A program made the position numbers and the translations under genes. Under the pieces are notes generated by a model that had not been told where the DNA came from, did not search any database, and worked only from the letters and a program-made list of their open reading frames with translations. Below are positions 50,205-63,560 of a stretch of DNA of 64,000 nt, piece by piece (the first letter of the stretch is position 1; the number at the start of each line of letters is the position of its first letter). The stretch covers positions 434,001 through 498,000 of the forward strand of contig NW_020194685.1 in the NCBI RefSeq assembly GCF_002865645.1, in the 5' to 3' direction. The stretch comes from Hyaloscypha bicolor E (lineage: Eukaryota; Ascomycota; Leotiomycetes; Helotiales; Hyaloscyphaceae).

Positions 50205-50409
50205 TATAACGGCTGGCGTAAGGGCATGATCTACTAAGGACAGGATATCGGAAACAGGTATAAAATAAAGCTAAGCCGGAATTGCTTGGACGGAATAATA
50301 CTAAAGGCCAAGGCATCCTCCCTACTTTATTTCATAGCTTAGTATTTTCTAATATATGAGATTCTTTAAACTTTGAGCCTTTAACTATTACATTAATCCC
50401 GCCATTATA
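50205..50409 (+). repeat. 5' LTR of element E
   Basis: TATAACGGCTGGCG...CCGCCATTATA, 205 bp, aligned without gaps to 57999-58203. The expected TG and CA ends read TA and TA. Confidence 0.9.
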
Positions 50410-50889
50410 TAATACTAAGCTCACTCGACTTAGCCTATAGAGGCAATATAATACTGCCGGCAAAGGACCCGTATTTATTCTTGGAAAGCAAAGACAGAAT
50501 ACTACTTTTAATATTTAATGACCTTCTCGAATTATAAAGAACTAGAGAGCTTAACTAGAAGTATAATATCCTCTATAACCTAGTTAATCTCGGAGTCTAA
50601 TCCTTAACTAGAGTAGATAATATTCTTCTCCTAGTAATCGGTCCTCTACTAATATAAAAGAAGAAAGATATTATCCTCTATAACCCGGTTAATCTCGGAG
50701 TCTGACCCTTAACTAGAGCAGATAATATTTCCTTAATACTAATAAAAGTAAAAGAACCGGCCCCCTTTTCTGGTATAGGAAGAATTAATAATAGTTTACT
50801 AATTTAAAATAAGAAAAGATAATAGTCGGTTTTAGTCTACTAACTTAAAACTAAATAAGATAATAATTAGTTATAGTTTACTAATATTA

Positions 50890-52230
50890 AATAAGAAAAA
50901 CTTACTTAGTACTTATCTCTATAGCTAATACCCTTTCTAAAGCTACTATAGACGGCTCGGAACTAAGTACTATTACTATAAATATATTAGATAAGAGGCC
51001 CTAGTATAACGAAATAAAAAAGCCGGACTTTAATATTATAAACCTATATTATCGGGAAAGCTATTATAATACTATTCCGGAAAAAGATATTAAGAAATAG
51101 CTAGCTAATTTGAAACTTAAAATTAGTATAAATACTTTAAAAACAGATAAGGCCTAGTAGAGATTATTTATATAAAATAACCTTATTAATAAATACTGCC
51201 TTATAGCTAATAAATAAGTAGAATACTACTAGAAATTCCACTTATATATTAACTAACTTACTAAGAAAATTAATAAGCTAGAGATAATTACCGGTTAACT
51301 TTATATAAAAGAAAGACTAGTATAAGAAAAAGTAATAAAATAGAGATCTAAGTAGGTAGATATTTAGGAATATTATAGATTCCTATTAGAAAAACTATTT
51401 AGGGGCTAATATTAAGGCTCTCTTTTACTTTTAGTCTATAGTAATTAACTATAGCTTATTAGAATTAAGGATCCTGCCCTATTTATAAATAAGAATAATT
51501 ACTAGATTAATAATTAGATATTTAATATAAGAAATAAACTAATATAGAACTTTTCTGAATTTAATAATAAATTACTAAAAATTACTTATATAATATAACT
51601 AGTTACTAGAAATATCCGTAACTTTATTTATAATTAATTAGAACCTGAATTAGTTAAATAGATCTTAATATTAAATAGATCTTTAAGATCCTTTAGTAAA
51701 CTTATAGTAAAAATAAAAAGATAGAATACTAGGAAATAAAAGAAATATACTAGTACCTGAGATAAAGAAATAAGCTATTCCCGGTATTTTAGGCAGAATT
51801 TACTTACTTAATAATAAAACTAGAGAAGTTACTAGATAATTAATATAATAACTTAATAAATAAAATAAATCTCGAGCTACTTAAGAACTTAAGTAATAAG
51901 AAGTTTAATATTTCCAGGAACTTTACTAAATAGTATATAGAATAAGAGAATAGGCTTCTCTTAATTAAAAATCGGTAATTCTAGAAGAAATAATTAGTAG
52001 AAACTATTTACTATTAAATATTATCTTGGGCTAGAAAGCCTACCGGAATCTAAAGAGCTATAGTAACCCTATATCTAATAAATTAACCTTAGTAGCCGGT
52101 ATTCTTATAGCTAAAAGAGGCAGTTTGCCAAGAATTTAAAAAGAGGCTAAACTAGCTAGAAGGTTTTTATTATTATAGCTATAGAAAGCCTAGATATATA
52201 AAAAGTACTTGTCCTAACTTTAATAAGGTT
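50890..52230 (+). pseudogene. gag of element E with damaged zinc knuckle
   Basis: Plus frame from about 50,890 (ISIANTLSKATIDGSEL) through a long helical Gag-like region to a CCHC box at about 52,164-52,208. The box now reads YYSYRKPRYIKSTC where the family has C-x2-C-x4-H-x4-C: two Cys became Tyr and His became Tyr, all single transitions. Stops replace Trp/Gln. Confidence 0.65.
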
Positions 52231-53469
52231 ATATCTATTAAAAAGGATTATTTAGAAAGAGCTAATAATTTAGGAATAAATAATAAAAATACTAACTTTT
52301 ATTTATTATCTAATAAGAAATATAATATTAATAAATCGGAAAAAGTCTAGCTCTAGATATAGAAGTAGCCCTTCTAGAATAAGAACTTTACTAAGAACCT
52401 ATAGATCTTATTTAGCTAATTAGTAGGAACTAGTTCCTTATTAATTATTAAATATACTAGAAAAATAAAACTATAATATTCTAGTATTTAGTAAATATTA
52501 GAATAAATATATATACTCTAATTAACTAAAAGTATATTTGCCCCTTAATAAAAGTATTATAAATACTCTTATATAAACTTAAAACTTTTATTTCTTTATA
52601 AGGTTTTAATAAATAACCTAGTAAAGCTATTTAATATCTAGCTATTATAAATCTAGTTATTAATTAGTATTTCTAAACTTAATAATACCTGCTTATTATT
52701 AACCTTAGCTTTTATAATATAATCCTAGAAAGGAAATAGCTAGTAAAATATAATATTTTACTAGACTATTAATAGAATTAACTTTATTAGCCAAAGAATT
52801 ATAAGACAAATTAGCTAGACCTTATTTAGAAAATCCGATATTTTAATAAGAAATATTAAAAAAACAACTATTTTAAAGATATTCTAACTAGAATCCTAAA
52901 AAGAACTAGTAAAATTAGATTCGAAAAGTAAAAGAATATATTTCTTATCTCTCTATAAGACCTTCTTATAAGGAAAGCCGAATACTAGGTAAGAAAAAAA
53001 GAGCTAGACCTTAATACTCTTAAAATAGTCGAGCTATTAGATTATTTCTATTATTTTATTAGAGTAACTACTTTTTAATTAAATACTAAAGATTCCGGTA
53101 ATTTAGTTAGATTAATTACTATTAATAAGATTAATTATATACTTAAGAAATAGAGTTATAAACTAAAGAGATATCTATTACTATTTATAATAATTAGATA
53201 ACTAATATTATAGCCCGCCGGATATTATACTTAAACTAGTAACCTAATATATTCCCTAGATATAAATAAACCTAATATTCTTAGTAATATACTATCTTTT
53301 AATTCTAAAGAACTTTAAGAACTCCGGGTATTTCTTCTTATATAATTATATAATATAGCTAGAGTATTCTCTAAAAAAGTAGTAAATAAGCTTTCCTAGT
53401 TTTAATTCTTTAATTATAAGCTCTGTTTTAACAGACTAGATCCCTTAATAAAAATAGTCTATTTCTATA

Positions 53470-54080
53470 AAATAAGCTCTAGTAAATTCGAAAAAATAAG
53501 AGAATATTTTATTAAAAACCTAAAAAAGAATTTTATTAAACTATCTGAATCTCTTTTCTTATTACTAGTCTTATTTATTAAAAAGAAAGATAATAGCCTA
53601 TAATTTTATATTAACTATTAATAGCTAAATACTATAATAAAGAAAAACTACTACTTCTTATTACTTATTACTAAGACCCTTAACTAATTAGCTAAATTAT
53701 TAGTATTTACTAAATTAGATATTTAATATACTTTTAACTAAATTTATATAAAACTAGCTTCTATAATATAGGTAGCTTTTAGAACGAGATATAAATTCTT
53801 TAAACTAGTAGTTCTATTATTCGGACTTTATAATAGTCTAGTAACCTTCTAGTAATATATTAATACTATCCTAATAGATTATTTAAATGACTTTTATTTA
53901 GCCTATATTAATAATATACTAATCTTTTCCAAGAATAAGAAAAAGTATTAATAGTATATTAGAATAGTTCTATAGAAGCTCTAGAATACTAGATTATAAG
54001 TTAATATCCGTAAATACGAATTTAAAGTCTTTAAGATAATATTTTTAGGATTTATTATTTTGGATTAGGATATATAAATA
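53470..54080 (+). pseudogene. reverse transcriptase of element E
   Basis: Classic gypsy blocks: SLFLLLVLFIKKKDNSL (~53,555), FYINYxxLN (family DYRxLN), LLVFTKLDI (~53,695), FRTRYKFFKLVVLLFGLYN (~53,780) and LAYINNILIFSKN (~53,900). The active-site LDD reads INN (AAT AAT at 53910-53915). Preceding sequence 52,250-53,450 is the protease/linker region and is too decayed to divide. Confidence 0.85.
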
Positions 54081-54939
54081 AATCTTACTAAAATCTCTAT
54101 TATCCAAAACTAGTATTAACTTATAATAAAAAAAGAGATATAGTTGTTTTTAGGCTTCTATAACTTCTATTATAGGTTTATCTAAGCCTATAAATATATC
54201 TCTTGCTCCTTAAACCATCTAACTAAAAGAAATACTTTACTAAAGTTTATACTTAATAAAATCTAGCTAGATATCTTTAATTAGCTTAAGAATCTGCTTT
54301 TCTCTACCCTTATATTTCTTTATTTTAAATATAATAGAGAAACCCGCCTAGAAACTAATTATTCGAATCTAGCTACTATAAATATACTTTCTTAAAAAAG
54401 TTTAGAGAATAAATAATAGTACCTAATCTCGTTCTATTTTAAAGCTTTTTAAGGAACTAAAAGCTATTATAAAATTTATAATAAAGAACTTCTTATTATT
54501 ATCTAAGGACTTCGGAAATAGTAGATAGAACTAATTAGCTTACCTAATTTTCTAATTATTACTAATTATAAAGCTCTCGAGTATTTTAGTATTAAGAGGC
54601 CCTTAAATAAATAATAAATCTAATAAATAAGTTTCTTATTATAATTTTATTACTAGATTACCTATTAGCTAGATAAAGATAATATTATTACTAATATCTT
54701 ATTCTAAAAAAACGAGCTTATACTAACCCAGAAATAGGCTAAAGAAATTAAAAAAACTAGATAAGTTATTTTATTAGACCTAATTCTTGCTTCTACTAAA
54801 ATAAAAGATATAATTTATACTTTTACTAAAATAAAAGAAATAAACGAACTATTAGTTATAGTTAAAGTCTTATAAGCTAATTAGATAGACCTAGTTCTAA
54901 AAAATAAATATAAAAAAGCCCAGAAAAATAAGAATTTAT

Positions 54940-55880
54940 AGAAAATATTAAATAACTATATATTTTATAATAAAAGACTTATTATATCTAATAAATATAA
55001 TAATCTATAAACTAGGTTCTTATAATAAATCTATAATATAATAACTATTATATATCCTAGTTAAAATAAAACGAAAATCCTAGTTTAAAGATTTTACTAG
55101 TAGCCTATTTTCTCTATAGATATTAACTACTTTATAATAAATTATTATAAATATTAGAAGTCTTATAAGCTAAGAAATAAAATATTAGGTCTATTATACC
55201 TATTACTAGTTCTCCTAAAAATATAAGATAATTTATTAATAGATTTCTATATCTTTAGTTTTATAAGTAAGAGATATAATAATATATTTATTATAGTTAA
55301 TTAATTATTTAAATAATATATAAGCCTACTAATAACCAAGAATACTATAGCTAGAACTACTACTAGTCTATTCTATTACTATATCTAGTAATTCCGAAGT
55401 TCTTTCTTTACTATTATAAGTAACCGAAAACCCTAGTTCATTTTAGATTTTATAAATAAACTATTAAGATTAACTAGAACTAAGCTAAAGCTTTTAATTA
55501 TAGAATATACTCAAATTAATAGATAAATAAAGATTATTAACTAGATTATTAATACCCGACTCTATTTCTTTATTAATTATTTCCAGAATAATTAAGTAGA
55601 TTTACTTCCGGTACTTAATACTATAAATACTACCTGCCTATATAAATTAACTAGCTTATTTCTTTTAATAGTTAATTATAAATACGAACCCAGGCTAAAC
55701 TTTAACTAGATACTACTAATAATAGAATTTAAAATACTAAGAAAGAGACTTAATTAGGAAAAAGTATAATAGTAGGCTAAGAGAATTAATATTACTATTA
55801 ATTATACCCGAGAATATATAATAGTAATTTAGAAGTATTAAGCTAAGTAAGCTAATAAGAAATAATAAAAACCAGATTTT
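54940..55880 (+). pseudogene. integrase region of element E
   Basis: Position between RNase H and chromodomain. Readable pieces include an HHCC-like stretch (~54,950-55,190) and a core start resembling DFISGLP..S..YDSIFVIVDRLTK, here YIFSFISKRYNNIFIIVN near 55,250. Later blocks are fragmentary. Confidence 0.6.
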
Positions 55881-56119
55881 AATCTAGAAGATATAGTCTA
55901 TATAATTAAAAAGATATAGAAAATAGACTATTTATCTAATAAATTAGATTACTTCTTTATTAGATTATTTAAGATTAATAAAATAATCGGCTATTTATAT
56001 TAATTAGACTTTTTCCTATTATATAGGATTTAGCTAATTTTCTATATAAATAGGCTTTATAAGAATTCTACTAATCTATTATCTAGCTAAACTAATAAAG
56101 AGCCTGGTTTTACTAAAAT

Positions 56120-56330
56120 TAATAGTAAACTCAAATAGGAAGTTAAAAAGATCTTTTCTTCTAAGGTACTTTATAGTAAGCTTTACTATAAAATTAAATA
56201 AAAAAAATAAGATATAAATAATAAATAGTATTTTATATTAAATTTCAAGAACTTAGTACTTGAATTATATAAATTCTATAAATAAAACTCTAGTAAAGTA
56301 GGACCTTTTATCTAGCTAAATAAATAAATT
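56120..56330 (+). pseudogene. C-terminal chromodomain of element E
   Basis: The frame reads VKKIFSSKVLYSKLYYKIK, then stop (Trp) K stop (Trp) DINNK and FILNFKNLVLELYKFY. This matches the chromodomain pattern of an acidic-aromatic start, a Y.VKW.GY core and an NSPELVEEFH-like helix. Such domains bias insertion towards particular chromatin (chromoviruses). Confidence 0.6.
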
Positions 56331-56559
56331 CAATATACTAAAAAGGACAAGTTTAATAAAAATTACTTAGATAATAATAAATCTTAATAATAAGGTTTTT
56401 ATAATTAGAAAAAAAAACCTAGATATTTCCCGGGTTTTATCTAAACCCTAGTATATTTCCTTTATTTTATTATATTAGTATTTATTTTCTTTTCCAGAAA
56501 TCTGAATAAAATACCTTTTTTTACTATACTAAATTATATTCTATTATTTAAGTAAATTA

Positions 56560-57900
56560 CAAAAAAAAAAAAATTCTTAAAGCTAAATTAAAAGTAAATA
56601 CTTACTTATATTAGTTCAAAATATTATTAAAAATTAAGGAAAACCTTCTTAATTACTTTAATCTTTATAACCTTAATTATTTATATTATTATTATTACCT
56701 TAATAGAACTATTAATAAAAACGAAATAAACAAGAAATTCTAATAATATATTATCTATAGCTGGACTAAATAAGGCTACTTACTAGATCCTAAATAACTT
56801 AAATAATAATAATAATATCTCAAGTTTAGTAGCTATTACTATTATTAATATAATTACTAGCTAAATTACTTTTATAAACGAAAATAATAACTTTCTTACC
56901 TAAGAATAAGTTAATATATAAAATATGGCCCGTATTATTCTTAAGAATATACCTGAAATTACTATAAAGAATATCTTAATAGAAAGTTCTAAGAATAATA
57001 AAATAGAGGTTTTAATTACTAGTAATAATAAGCCTAATAATCTAATAGGCGGAATAGATAGTATTAATAAAGGCTTCCTTATTAATTTTATAGAACTAAA
57101 TATTAAGAAAGTTAAAAAGAGTAAGGCTAGCTTATCTAAAAAGTATAAGGTATTAAATAATAATAAGAATTCTAATAATAAAAAGACTAAGGATAAAGAA
57201 ACTTCTAATAATAAAAAAGACTCTAACTATAATAAAGGTAGCTAAACTAGTATTAAGATACCTATTATAACTAGAAGATATATAGTACTAAATACTAGTT
57301 ATTATATAAAATACTAGTCTGAAACCAAAAGCTAGAAAATAATCTTAAATACTAAATTAAAGAAGTAATATCCTATAAATATTAATGAATTAGTATATAA
57401 TATTATTTAAGAAATTAGAAAACTTTTTAGAAACTCTTATAAAACCAAAATTATATAGCTTAAGGCCCGGGGATTTAATAATAAAATAGCTCAAGTAATT
57501 ATTTTTAATAAATAAATCTTTATTATAGAAAAATAACTTAAAAACATATATATTAAGCTTAAGACGGCCCAGAAATTAATTAAATAGCTTAAAAATAATA
57601 TAATTAAGCCAAATATTATTATTTTAGCCAAGAAAAAAGATAAATAAGTTACTATATTAAAGCCTATACTAATAAATAAACTTGATTTACTACCTTTATT
57701 TAAAGACCGCTTAATAATAATAGTTCTAATATTAGCTATAGCCTATATAGTACTTCTAGATTATATTATTAATATAGGTATAAATATAATACAAATAATA
57801 AATACTAAGAACTAGCCGGAATATACTAGGAACTAGGTTATTCTAGTAAAATTAAGATTATATTTCAATTATAAATAAGCTATAGGAATTAGGTAAAAAG
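56560..57900 (+). pseudogene. extra ORF after pol in element E, unknown
   Basis: Plus-strand frame with an uninterrupted 106-codon run at 56925-57245 (MARIILKNIPEITIKNILIE, Lys/Asn-rich end). It continues with RIP-type stops as IIQLKARGFNNKIAQVIIFN (~57,450) and KPNIIILAKKKDK. The strong Lys/Asn content results from mutation of Glu/Asp/Gly codons. No family recognised. It lies between the chromodomain and the 3' LTR, where Ty3/gypsy elements usually have no gene. Confidence 0.5.
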
Positions 57901-57985
57901 AAATTAATAACTATTATTTTCTCTTTTTTCTTTTCTATATTATAACTAAATAATTCCCTAAATAAGGGTATTTAGATTTCTTTTT

Positions 57986-57995
57986 AGGAAAGAAG
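57986..57995 (+). promoter_or_regulatory. polypurine tract of element E
   Basis: Purine run AGGAAAGAAG three bases before the 3' LTR start; assigned by position. Confidence 0.5.
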
Positions 57996-57998
57996 TAA

Positions 57999-58203
57999 TA
58001 TAATAGCTAATATAAGGATATAATTTACTAAAAATAAAATATTAGAAATAGATATAAAATAAAACTTAACTGGAATTATTTAGATAAAATAATACTAAAG
58101 ATTAAAATATTCTCTTTATTTTATTCTATAGCTTAGTATTTTCTAATATATAAGATTCTTTAAACTTTAAGCCTTTAACTATTATATTAATTCTATTATT
58201 ATA
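57999..58203 (+). repeat. 3' LTR of element E
   Basis: 205 bp, TATAATAGCTAATAT...TATTATTATA; matches the 5' LTR with many C-to-T and G-to-A differences. Confidence 0.9.
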
Positions 58204-58208
58204 CTAAT

Positions 58209-58291
58209 AGCTAAAATCCTTTAATTCTTAGTATATAATAATATATTCTTAAGACTAATAGCTAAAATCCTTTAGTTCTTAGTATATAATA
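58209..58291. repeat. 51-bp tandem array, right part (1.6 units)
   Basis: Unit 58209-58259 and a partial unit 58260-58291 continue the 50052-50204 array after element E, in phase, but with C-to-T changes (CCTTTAATTC). Confidence 0.92.
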
Positions 58292-59200
58292 GAGGTAAAA
58301 ATACTTCTCTAGAGCTTCTAGATATATATAAGGCCTCTATTTTCTTTTTATTACCTAGATATAGTTTATAATATATAGTTTATAATATAAATACCTATTT
58401 TCTAAATATAATTACTAATTCTATATATTTCCTAATTAATTATTTTATTTCTAATATATTTCTTTTAATTCTTTATTTATCTCTAGCCTTATATATATCT
58501 TATTAATATATTTATAGCTAAATAGAGTAATATTTTAATATTATTATATTAGGAATATATTTCTCTAGTATTTAGTTTTTATTTTCTCCTATTACTAAAG
58601 ATCTTACTAATAATTAGTTTATTAAAGATAAAGCTATATAGAATTAAAGGTTTACTAAAAGTAATAATAGGAAAATTCTTATTACTAGAAAATATATAAA
58701 TATTAGATAGTAATTATAAAATCCTAATACTTTATTCTCTAGTAAAATAAAAGCAGAAAAGTATTATTAGACTAATATTAAATATAAATTCTAATTATAT
58801 AAGCTTTAGGATAATTAGGTATATTATAAGAAATATTATAATATTTATTATAGTAAGATTATTTTAGTCTAATATATTTTTTACTATAATAATACTTTTA
58901 AGGTTTTAATTACTATTTATAAGAAATTAATATATATAGGTAAATATTTCTTAAATTTATTAATTTTTATACTAATAACTTATATAATAGCCTTTAATAC
59001 TATATTTAAATATATAAAATATATTTAGTATAGCCTATCCTATAATAATTATATTTAAATAAGTATTTACTATATTTATTATAATAAGGAAAAGGTTTAG
59101 AAGAATTCTAAAAGAATTATATTTATCTAATTTTATTATTCTAGTAAATATATAGTTCTGGATTTAATAGATTTTTATATAAGTATTTCTTAAATTATAT
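58292..59200. other. A+T-rich DNA, possibly start of the integrase-bearing element
   Basis: A TATA-like AGATATATATAAGGCC at about 58,319 resembles an LTR promoter. From about 58,700 one plus frame shows few stops (FSSKIKAEKYYQTNIKYKFQ) and leads towards the integrase at 59,470. No terminal repeats found. Confidence 0.35.
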
Positions 59201-59205
59201 AATTT

Positions 59206-59306
59206 ATTTCTATATTTCTATATTTCCTATATTTCCTATATTTCCTATATTTCCTATATTTCCTATATTTCCTATATTTCCTATATTTCTTATATTTCTT
59301 ATATTT
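59206..59306. repeat. 9-bp minisatellite (CCTATATTT)n
   Basis: About 11 tandem copies of CCTATATTT, slightly diverged at both ends. It is open in frame as repeated Phe-Leu-Tyr. Confidence 0.95.
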
Positions 59307-59429
59307 TATATATTTTTAAGCTTTTCCTATAATTTTTATAAATTCCGAATCTTTTTATTTATATTTTATTAATATTATAGTATTATTATTATTAATACTA
59401 TTATAATATAATTAAGATAGAAAATATAT

Positions 59430-59730
59430 ATAGATCTAGTAATTAAAATACTACTTTTCTAAGTTTATATAGATTTATAGTCTTAAGGCTAAAACTATAA
59501 ATAAAGCTATAGATAAGCTTATTAAATAATTAAATAATAATAGATATATTTCTATTTTAGCCTATAATAATAGAAATAAGTTTAAGGGAAAAATAATTGA
59601 GATTTATAAAAAGAAAGAAATAAAGATTATTTATAAATAAGCTTATTATTCTTAATTTTAGGGCTTTATTAAAATAGCTAATTGAATTTTTAAAAAATAA
59701 TTATAGGCTATATAAGTAAATACTAATATC
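59430..59730 (+). pseudogene. retroviral-type integrase core remnant
   Basis: Plus frame reads YYFSKFIQIYSLKAKTINKAI (~59,450), then ISILAYNNRNKFKGKIIEIY (family CDNGxEFKG) and IIYKQAYYSQFQGFIKIAN (family HPQSQGxIERAN). This is the DDE core order of an rve-type integrase. It precedes the gag-pol of element F instead of following it, so it is either the tail of another LTR element or a Ginger-like DNA transposon. Confidence 0.6.
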
Positions 59731-62429
59731 TAATTATAAATATAATTACTTTATAGTATATATAGGATTATATATAACTTAAGGATATATAATAAACCTC
59801 GAATATTATAGGTATTAATTAGGAAAATTAAAGGCCCTTTAATATTATAATTAATTATTATTTATATTATAAGTATTAGGCTTATAAATTACTAATTATA
59901 TATATATTATTAGGGCCTCTTATTTAGAAAGGGCTTCCCTAAACCTTATAAGAGAAATAGAAATTAGTTTTATATTGAATTTAATATTATAGTTTTATAA
60001 TTTACTAATTTATTCTATTATCTTATTACTTACTAATAAATACTTTATAAGCTAATCTCTCTATCTTTAAAAGAAGTAATTTAATAAGTAATTATATTTC
60101 GAAATTTATAAAATATATAATTTCTTACCGGAACTATTTCTATAAAAGAAGTTAATTAGATTAATCCTAATACGGGTAATAGTAAAGGCTTATCTAATAC
60201 TTTTAATAGGGCTCTTTAAAAGCCTCCGAAAACTAGTAATAATAATAGAAATAATTCCGGTAATAATTAAGATACCGAGATTAATACCTAAATTACTATT
60301 ATTTAAGCTATAAAATAAAGAGTATATACTAATATTAAAATACTCTAATAAAAGCAAGAATTAGTAGATATAATTAACTAATATATCTTATAATTAGAAT
60401 AATATAAGAATGCCTTTAGAAATACTTTATAGTTTATTATATCTTATAGAAATTCTATTTATAAGTCTATTTTATTTTTCTTAGTAATTTTTACTAGAGA
60501 ATTTCCTGAAATAGAATTAGAATTTATCTTTTTTCCTAATATAATAAGCTTTAAGAATAATCTTAATACTATTTATTAGAAGCTATTATATAATATCCTG
60601 AAAATATATTTGAATTAAAAAAAGCTTTTTAAAATCCGGATATTTAACTTATATTATAGAAAGTTTTTTAAGAAATAGAAAATATTTATATTTTCCTAAA
60701 AGATAGTTTTTAGAACCTAATCTTAAATTTATAATAAATACTTTTCTAGAATTAACTTTATTATAAATATTTTTAGAAATAAATTTTATAATATTTAAAA
60801 GATTATAATAAAATAAAGTCTACTATTATATAAGGTTTATTAGAAGTAATTTAAGGCCTATTTGGCTAATATATTTCAAGTATTTCAAATCCGTTAATAA
60901 GATATTTTTAAGGAACTCTAAGATCTTTATTAGAAAAATAGTAAGATAATTATTAAATTATATATTTAAATAATTAGTTTTAAAATTAACTAGAACCTAT
61001 ATTCTAAAAGAAATCGGATCCGGACTCTTAATACTATTTTATCTAATTATAAGATTTATTAAATACTTATATTTATTTTTTTAGGAAATAAAATAATATC
61101 TATTTTTAAATAGCTTAAAAAAGCTTAGAAAGTAGAATATATTACTTATCCCAAATTAAGGAGAATAAAAGTAAAGAAGTCTAATAAAAATAATTCTATT
61201 TCTAAGGATTTTAATTTAGTAAATTCTAATTTATAAGGCTATTAAAAAAGGAAGAATAAGTTCCGAAAATTATATAAGAAATTTTTAGATAATACTTTGG
61301 CTTTTTTAAGGCCTTAATAAAATACTAATTCTATTTTAGATATAATTTATTAGATTTATAAATAGAAAGAATACTTTTTAGGAAATATAAAATATTTTAA
61401 ATATACTAAATAGATTTAATAGAACCCTAATAAGGCCAAAACTATAGAAGAGTTAAAATATTTATAAAAGCAGGTTAATACTATTACTATAGAAAAATAT
61501 TCTAAAGGAGATTCTTCTAAGAAATAAAGAAAAAGAAAAGCCAAATCTTAAATATTAATAATTTTAGCTATAATAAAAAAGATATATTATTTTATATAAC
61601 TATTTAAATAAGATTAATATAGCTAGAAATAGGTATTTTAGAAATATATAGTAGATTTAGTAATACCGGATTAGACTATAACTTCCTTAATAATAATTAG
61701 ACTTAAAACTAAGACTTTATTATTTTAGCTAAATATAATTAAGAATTTGTAACTTTTTATAGAATTAGATTTAAGGTCTATTAAGTCTATAATCTTAAGA
61801 TATTTATTATAGATAATTATAGTAAAATATATTCTTTTAAATTCCGGTTTTATAAATATAAAAATATTAGCTCTTATAGCCTTGTTTTTAGTATAGAATT
61901 TTATAAAATAACTTTTATATAATATATAGACTATATTAAGAAATAATAAATATATATATTTATATAGCCTAATAATATTAAGATTCTAATATTAAAAGAA
62001 TTTAGTAAAAAGCTTAACTAGTATCCTAAGCTAATATTTTAAGTTTTATTTTTAATTAAAGGCAAATATAACTATTCTAGATAATAGGCTTTATATATTT
62101 ATAATAATTACTAGGTCTTTATTTTATTATATAGTTCTAGTAATACTAAATAGAAGTTTTTAATATAGTAAATTAATATCCTCTAGAAAGGGACTTTAGA
62201 AGTACTTATTTATCTCTGAAATAATAAATATAAAGACTTTTTAGAGGTTTTTAATTCTAATAAAGCTTTAGAACTTCCTAATCTTAATAGTATTAAATAC
62301 TCTATTAATATAAATAGTATAGTCCTATATAGGCCTTTATATAATTTATTAGAGATCTAACTAGAAGTATTATATTTATATTTATAGAATATATTTTATA
62401 AATATTAGATAAGGCCTAGTAAAAGCCTA

Positions 62430-62950
62430 GTAAAAGTATTTATTTTTTTTATTTCCAAAAAGAATAGAGAATTATATCTTTATATTAATTATTATAAACT
62501 TAATTAAGTTATAATTAAGAATTAGTATCTGCTTTCTTTTATTAATAAGACCTTTAATTAGTTCCGAGAAGCCAAAATTTTTATAAAGCTAGATTTTAAA
62601 AATATATATTATTAAATAAGAATTTGTAAAGAATATATATAGAAAACGGCTTTTAGGACTTACTATAGCTATTTTAAATATCTTATAATATCTTTTGGGC
62701 TAGCTAATATACTAGCTATATTTCAAATATATATTAATACTATATTTATAAGATTCTTGAATTATTTTATAGTTATTTATTTAAATAATATCCTTATTTA
62801 TTTTTAAAATAAAGATAAATATTATAATTATATTTATTAGATATTTACTAGATTATATAAAAATAACCTATTTTATAAATTTAGTAAATATAAGTTTAAT
62901 ATTAAGGAAATTAAATTTTTGGGCTTTTTTATTAGAATAAAAGATATTTA
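62430..62950 (+). pseudogene. reverse transcriptase of element F
   Basis: Blocks: KKNRELYLYINYYKLN (~62,457), REAKIFIKLDFKNIYY (~62,560), KTAFRTYYSYFKYLIISFGL (~62,645), FQIYINTIF and VIYLNNILIYF (family YLDDILIYS). The catalytic pair is AAT AAT at 62784-62789. Followed by a thumb-like block FLGFFIRIKDIYINP (~62,920). Confidence 0.85.
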
Positions 62951-63169
62951 TATAAATCCTAAACGGGTCTATAGTATTATTAAATAGCTAAAACCAGAAT
63001 TATTTTATAATATTTAAGTATTTTTTAAATTTACTAATTTCTATTATAAGTTTATTTACTATTACTTTTAGGTAATTATAGGCTTAATAAATCTTTTAAA
63101 AAGAATAGAAAAAAACCGGAAATCCGGTTTCTTTATATAGATAGATAAAATAGCTAAAAGCTTTAAGAC

Positions 63170-63560
63170 TTTAAAAAAAGCTTTTATTATAATACCTATT
63201 TTAATTTATTTTAATTTTTTTAAAAAGATTTATATTAAAACTAATATATTAAAATTTGTAATTAATAGTACTATTTTATAATAAATTAATTCTAGTAATA
63301 GCCCGAAAAAATACTAGTATCTAATAATATTCTAGTTCCGGAAACTTTCTAAAGCCAAATATAATTATAGTACCTATAATAGGGAGCTATTTATAATTAT
63401 TAAAGCCTTTAAATATTAGTACTATTACTTTAAAGAGTTCAGGTTTATAATTAAGATTATTATAGATTATAATAACCTCTAATACTTTATAGAAATAAAG
63501 TATCTAGAAAGCTATTAAATATATTAGATAATATATAATTTTAATATTATTTATTATAAA
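63170..63560 (+). pseudogene. RNase H region of element F
   Basis: Reads YNYSTYNRELFIIIKAFKY (~63,360; family YDKELLAIVxAF), IIKIIIDYNNLQYF (family TDHxNLxYF) and a YNFNIIYYKS block (family FxIxYRPG). Order and spacing fit gypsy RNase H. Confidence 0.72.

Larger units (their letters stand above)
50205..58203 (+). mobile_element. 8.0-kb chromodomain Ty3/gypsy retrotransposon (element E)
   Basis: 7,999 bp with two 205-bp LTRs and a perfect CTAAT duplication (50200-50204, 58204-58208). Inside, in order: gag with zinc knuckle, protease position, RT, RNase H, integrase, chromodomain, then an extra decayed ORF. It is unrelated in LTR sequence to the 13-kb family. The left LTR is nearly RIP-free while the interior and right LTR are strongly mutated, again a gradient towards the GC-balanced side. 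No intact protein is encoded. Confidence 0.87.

Noticed and set aside
59206..59306. CRISPR-like regular repeats
   Set aside because: Tandem 9-bp units without spacers; the organism is a fungus.
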